64,000 nt of DNA from G965195345 sp965277775 (GTDB lineage Bacteria; Pseudomonadota; Gammaproteobacteria; CAKMZV01), in NCBI GenBank assembly GCA_965277775.1, contig OZ255843.1:310001-374000 (forward strand), in the 5' to 3' direction. Shown here in pieces: positions 59,997 to 64,000 of this stretch. The position numbers and the translations under genes were made by a program. The notes under the pieces are model-generated. The model did no database searches and was not told where the DNA came from. It saw only the letters and a list, made by a program, of their open reading frames with translations. Each line of letters begins with the position of its first letter. Within the stretch, counting starts at the first letter, position 1.

Positions 59997-62900
59997 TTAA
60001 ACCTGCCCACCAACGCCCTTAAACTTTTCAACAAATTCAGATATTTTTTCAAAAACACTTTGTTTCTTTGTTTTATATTGCGGGTTAAGCGGGCTCATTT
60101 TGGGCAGAGTTTCATTGAGAGCAGTGCCATTTTCGCTGGCGTACTCTCGTTTTAGTGATGCTTTGATATAGCGTCTGGCAGCTTCTTCATTTAAACCTTC
60201 CGCCTCAATCAGTGCATTCGCTTCACGCTGTTGTTCTGATTGGGCGTAGCTGTAGAAGGCTTCAATGATACTGACCTTATCGCCAATATCGTCCAGATTG
60301 GTTTGGTCGATAAAGTTCAAAATCAAGCCTTCTTTGGCGCGGTTGCCCAAGCTGGCACGAATTAGGCGGCGCACTTCATCTACAAGGTCGTTTTTGTCCT
60401 TGTTTTTCTTGTTGTGCTCAAAAATCAGCTCAAGAATGTAGTCGAGGTTGATCTCTTGAGATTTCAACAAATCCACTTCAAATACCACATCACCCCAGTC
60501 GATAGTTGATTTCGATGTTTGATCGGCGGCTTTTTCACGGCGCAGCCAATCACGGATGTCGTTGTAGGTCGAACGGTAGTCTTGCACCTTTCGTTCAGCG
60601 AGCATACGAATGGTTTGCAATGCGGCTAACTCTTCATCGATTAGGTGGTGCTCGGCTTTAAATGCCTCTACGGCCTCGGCATCACTTATATCCACAGTTT
60701 GCAGAGCTTTAAGGCTGGCAAACTCATCATAGTTTTGCAGCACATTCTCAACCTTCAAATACTCACCAAAGAGCTTGGCAAAGTCTTTTTTGTCTTGCTC
60801 TTTCTCAATGTCGGCTGGGTCTGGGAAGCGTTGCTCTAACTCGTTTACCACCTCCATAAAACCACGCCGCGCTTGGTTGGTGACAATATCGGTAAAGCCA
60901 TCCATGTATTCCTTGAAACTTTTTTCTAACACTACGTTTTTAGTATTCTTATCGCCAAACAGGGTAATGGCATCCACGGTGGCTTTTTCCAAATTGCGGA
61001 AAGTCACGATATTACCGAAGGTTTTGGTAGCATCAAAAATACGGTTAGTACGCGAATAGGCTTGCAATAAACCGTGGTAACGCAGGTTTTTATCCACAAA
61101 CAGGGTATTGAGCGTAGGCGCATCAAAACCTGTGAGAAACATACCCACCACAATGAGCAGGTCAATCTCTTGGTTTTTTACGCGCTTGGCTAGGTCACGG
61201 TAATAGTTTTGGAAGCCTTTTCTGTCTATGCTGAAATTTGTTTTGAAAAAGCCGTTGTAATCGTCAATGGCCTCCGCTAAGAACTCTTTGGCGCTTGATT
61301 CCATGGCGTTCACATCAAAGCTTTCATCGCTAATATCACCAATGGCATCTTGCTCTTCATTGGCGGCAAAAGAAAATATGGTGGCGATTTTTAGCGGCTT
61401 GTCGCTCTCTCGCTGTAATTTGTTGAGTGATTCGTAATACAGCATAGCCGCCTCAACACTGCTTACTGCAAACATGGCGTTAAAGCCTGTGCCATTGGCT
61501 TTTAGGCGATGGGTTTTCTGGCGGAAGTGTTTGAGAATGTATTTTGAAATCCCACGGATACGCTCGGAGTGTTGCAAGGCCTCTTTATATTTTGCTGTGG
61601 TTAGCTTCTTTTCATTTTGTTCGGATTCAATGGACTTAAATTGTGGGCGCACATCATTATAGTCCACCTTAAACTTGAGAACTTTCTCATCACGAATGGC
61701 ATCAGTAATTACATAAGAATGCAGCTCACGGCCAAATACGCTGGCGGTGGTTTCTGCTCCTAAAGCGTTTTGCGCAAAGATCGGCGTGCCAGTAAAACCA
61801 AACTGATAAAATTTTTTAAACTTCTTAGTGAGATTTTTCTGCGCTTCACCAAACTGGCTGCGGTGGCACTCATCAAAGATAAACATCACCTGTTTATTGA
61901 ATACCGACAAGCTGCTTTCGCTTTTAATTAGGTTGTTGAGCTTTTGGATGGTCGTAACAACAATCTTGTTATCATCTAAATCTAAGTTGCGCTTTAAGCC
62001 TGCGGTACTGTCAGAGCCATTCACGCTCTCAGGTGAAAAGCGTTGGTACTCTTTCATGGTTTGAAAGTCCAAATCCTTCCTATCCACCACAAAGAATACC
62101 TTGTCGATAAAGTCCAACTCACAGGCCAAGCGTGCCGCCTTAAAGCTGGTGAGGGTTTTACCCGATCCGGTTGTATGCCATACAAAGCCACCGCTTTCTG
62201 GCTTACTCCAAATTTTGGCTTGAAAAGAGCTATTCACCTTCCATAAAATACGCTCAGCAGCGGCAATTTGATAAGGACGCATCACCAATAAGGTATGGCT
62301 CTCATCAAACACCGAGTAACGCAGCAACACATTGAGTAAAGTGTTTTTCTGAAAGAAGGTGGCGGTGAAATCCTTTAATTCTTTAATCAGACTATTATCA
62401 GACTTCGCCCAATTCATGGTGAAATCGAAACTGTTTTTATTTCGCTTGGTAGTGTTGGCAAAGTAGCGGCTGTCGGTACCGTTGGAGATGACAAACAGCT
62501 GCAAATATTTATAGAGTGAGTTTTCGCTATTAAAGCTTTCTTTGCTGTAACGGTGTACTTGATTAAAGGCTTCACGAATGGCCACGCCGCGCTTTTTCAG
62601 CTCAATTTGCACGAGTGGCAAGCCGTTGATTAAAATCGTTACATCATAGCGGTTGGCATGGCTGCCGCTTTGTTCAAACTGCTTAATCACCTGCACTTTG
62701 TTGCGGGCGATATTGGTCTTATCAAACAAGTAAATATTCTGAATGCGGCCATTGTCAAACACAAAGTCAAAGATGTAGTCATCGTGAACCTTACTGCTTT
62801 TATCGACAATGCCTTCACTGGGCTTATCCAAATAGGTTTCAACAAAACGCCGCCATTCGACATCGAGAAATTGCACATTGTTAAGCGTTTGCAACTGGGT

Positions 62901-63095
62901 ACGCACATTGGCCAGCATGGCCTCTGGGTTATTCAGTGCATGCAAAAATTCATAACCTTGGTTTTGCAGGTCTTGGATTAGCTCGCGCTCTAAAGCATCT
63001 TCGCTTTGGTAGCCTTCGCTGACTTCCCACTCTCTGGTGTATTTATCCAGAACAATAAATTTTTTGGACTCAGCGATGGTTTTGTAATCAGTCAT
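59997..63095 (-). CDS. hsdR: Type I restriction enzyme R subunit, EcoR124I-like (type IC)
   Basis: The 1,032-aa motor-nuclease subunit works with HsdM and HsdS to translocate and cut unmethylated DNA. Nuclease residues Asp151, Glu165 and Lys167 (YDVTILINGLPLVQIELKK) fall at the same numbers as in EcoR124I HsdR. Walker A is HTTGSGKT with Lys313, also as in EcoR124I. The DEAD-like box is FIFDECHRS (408-411), motif III is GFTGTPIF, and motifs V-VI are MFLTGFDAPTLNTLFVDK and LLQAYSRTNR. The C-terminal helical domain is complete, so the gene looks functional. Its ATG is 6 bases after the stop of the upstream nuclease gene. HsdM and HsdS should lie beyond the window's right edge. Confidence 0.95.
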   Translation of the reverse strand: MTDYKTIAESKKFIVLDKYTREWEVSEGYQSEDALERELIQDLQNQGYEFLHALNNPEAMLANVRTQLQTLNNVQFLDVEWRRFVETYLDKPSEGIVDKSSKVHDDYIFDFVFDNGRIQNIYLFDKTNIARNKVQVIKQFEQSGSHANRYDVTILINGLPLVQIELKKRGVAIREAFNQVHRYSKESFNSENSLYKYLQLFVISNGTDSRYFANTTKRNKNSFDFTMNWAKSDNSLIKELKDFTATFFQKNTLLNVLLRYSVFDESHTLLVMRPYQIAAAERILWKVNSSFQAKIWSKPESGGFVWHTTGSGKTLTSFKAARLACELDFIDKVFFVVDRKDLDFQTMKEYQRFSPESVNGSDSTAGLKRNLDLDDNKIVVTTIQKLNNLIKSESSLSVFNKQVMFIFDECHRSQFGEAQKNLTKKFKKFYQFGFTGTPIFAQNALGAETTASVFGRELHSYVITDAIRDEKVLKFKVDYNDVRPQFKSIESEQNEKKLTTAKYKEALQHSERIRGISKYILKHFRQKTHRLKANGTGFNAMFAVSSVEAAMLYYESLNKLQRESDKPLKIATIFSFAANEEQDAIGDISDESFDVNAMESSAKEFLAEAIDDYNGFFKTNFSIDRKGFQNYYRDLAKRVKNQEIDLLIVVGMFLTGFDAPTLNTLFVDKNLRYHGLLQAYSRTNRIFDATKTFGNIVTFRNLEKATVDAITLFGDKNTKNVVLEKSFKEYMDGFTDIVTNQARRGFMEVVNELEQRFPDPADIEKEQDKKDFAKLFGEYLKVENVLQNYDEFASLKALQTVDISDAEAVEAFKAEHHLIDEELAALQTIRMLAERKVQDYRSTYNDIRDWLRREKAADQTSKSTIDWGDVVFEVDLLKSQEINLDYILELIFEHNKKNKDKNDLVDEVRRLIRASLGNRAKEGLILNFIDQTNLDDIGDKVSIIEAFYSYAQSEQQREANALIEAEGLNEEAARRYIKASLKREYASENGTALNETLPKMSPLNPQYKTKKQSVFEKISEFVEKFKGVGGQV

Positions 63096-63101
63096 TTTGT
63101 G

Positions 63102-64000
63102 CTACTGCCTCCAGAACCCATATTCACTGCTCAAGAAATCAACGAGTTCTTTTAACTTTTCTTTATCATTTGCTTCGACTTCTCCCGTCTCTTCACCAGC
63201 ATGTGCTGAATGGCTGGAAAGATTAAGAATCCTATTTGCAAATGGATCAGGATTATCATCACCTGCTACAGGAAGAAGTTCAGGCCAGTTTTTACGCCCT
63301 AAAAATGTTGCAGTTTTTTCTAATATATTTCTTAGAAAGCTGAAATGGTATTTTTTGACTTCATTATTCTTAATTGCTTCCCTTATTTCAGTCAACAAAA
63401 GCAGGTGATATGAAAATGACGTGTTTTTCTCTATAACGGCAAGATCAAACTTTTCTCTAGAGACCTTATTCAAGCGATATTTTCTAGACTCTTTGGGTTT
63501 ATATATCCACTCAATTGTTTCAGCATGGGGGTCTTTTGCTAGCTTATTATTAAATTCATTTGAGAGGACGTTATAAAAGAGTGGGTTATGTGTCGTGATA
63601 ATAAATTTTAGGCCGGCCGAGCTTTTTTTAATTAACTTCGCCAAATCGACTGCAAGCTCAATTAGGTGATTATCATCGAGAGAACTTACAGGATCATCAA
63701 TGAACACATACTTTAAGTTATCAAAATCATCGGTACTTCTATTTGCAATCGGAGTGCTTAATTCTTCAATAACCAGTTCTAACAAAGTGTAAAAAACACT
63801 CCAAATTAGATTGCTTTCTTCACCTTTCGAGATCTTAATATTCTCTATACCATCTGTATCCCCACTTCTTATAGAAAAGGAAACCTCTGAAATATTAGAA
63901 CTAAATGTAGGCTCTACGCGACTATTAGTAAGACGCTGGAAGTGTTCGACAATGTTTTGGTCTTGCCCTTGATTCCCTAACACCCATTTTGTGAAGGCAT
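63102..64000 (-). CDS. PrrC/RloC-like anticodon nuclease, C-terminal part (5' end outside window)
   Basis: About 300 residues are visible and the frame is open to the window edge, so the gene is partial. An ABC/SMC-like ATPase end is clear: signature-like KISKGEESNLIWSVFY, Walker B YVFIDDPVSSLDD, and switch His in FIITTHNPLFYN. The tail carries R-N-I-L-E (Arg and Glu four apart) and, 36-39 residues later, NLSSHSAHAG. This resembles the Arg-Glu-His triad of the PrrC anticodon nuclease (Arg320, Glu324, His356). In E. coli, prrC lies between hsdS and hsdR of a type IC system and cleaves tRNA-Lys when phage disables restriction. The same nuclease-hsdR order and type IC partner occur here. RloC or another AAA_13 protein remains possible until the N-terminus is seen. 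Confidence 0.82.
   Translation of the reverse strand, partial: AFTKWVLGNQGQDQNIVEHFQRLTNSRVEPTFSSNISEVSFSIRSGDTDGIENIKISKGEESNLIWSVFYTLLELVIEELSTPIANRSTDDFDNLKYVFIDDPVSSLDDNHLIELAVDLAKLIKKSSAGLKFIITTHNPLFYNVLSNEFNNKLAKDPHAETIEWIYKPKESRKYRLNKVSREKFDLAVIEKNTSFSYHLLLLTEIREAIKNNEVKKYHFSFLRNILEKTATFLGRKNWPELLPVAGDDNPDPFANRILNLSSHSAHAGEETGEVEANDKEKLKELVDFLSSEYGFWRQ

Overview
The window is chromosomal DNA that looks gammaproteobacterial. The basis is the CysJ-CysI pair with a two-domain CysG, an EcoR124I-like HsdR, a Tas-like aldo/keto reductase, MepM, AnmK, and the FrmA/FghA formaldehyde pair. I cannot name a genus. Coding is dense and mostly on the minus strand from about 2.2 kb onward, except for a plus-strand block at 13.1-16.9 kb. 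The core genes are ordinary in composition. The 4.6-12.6 kb segment and the restriction segment after 58.7 kb look more AT-rich by eye.

Layout. 1-4.4 kb: the 3' part of mutS, a Tas-like aldo/keto reductase, tRNA-Pro(GGG) with its terminator, yidD, and the frmA-fghA operon with a good sigma-70 promoter. 4.6-12.6 kb: an accessory block of two paralogous membrane-anchored pentapeptide-repeat proteins and a tight four-gene minus-strand operon. That operon holds two proteins with PD-(D/E)XK-like signatures, one with a Cys/His cluster, and one large helical protein. I know no matching named system. The block ends at the 3' end of tRNA-Ser(UGA). 13-17 kb: tusA-like gene, mepM-like peptidase, anmK (apparently with an AUU start), a low-molecular-weight phosphatase and a YrdC/Sua5-family gene. 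17-24 kb: a DUF481-like outer-membrane protein, cysJ-cysI-cysG (sulfite to sulfide, plus siroheme for CysI) and a 1-Cys peroxiredoxin.

24-58.5 kb: three giant paralogous surface lipoprotein genes in tandem. They encode about 2,530 aa (split by a frameshift), 3,974 aa and 4,667 aa. Each has a lipobox with a glycine tether, many cadherin-like domains of about 93-95 aa, one or two C-type-lectin-like domains, a small Fn3-like segment and a C-terminal propeller of seven FG-GAP repeats. The intergenic DNA is duplicated with the genes. Repeat periods inside them are exact (279, 282 and 570 bp). Two members carry single-base frameshifts at homopolymer tracts.

58.7-64 kb: a defence locus with an Mrr-like protein carrying two HARE-HTH-like domains, an EcoR124I-like (type IC) hsdR, and immediately upstream the 3' part of a PrrC/RloC-like anticodon-nuclease gene that runs off the window. 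The nuclease-hsdR order matches the E. coli prr locus.

The parts most likely to reward study are the giant lectin/cadherin/propeller lipoprotein array, the unnamed four-gene nuclease operon, and the AUU-initiated anmK.
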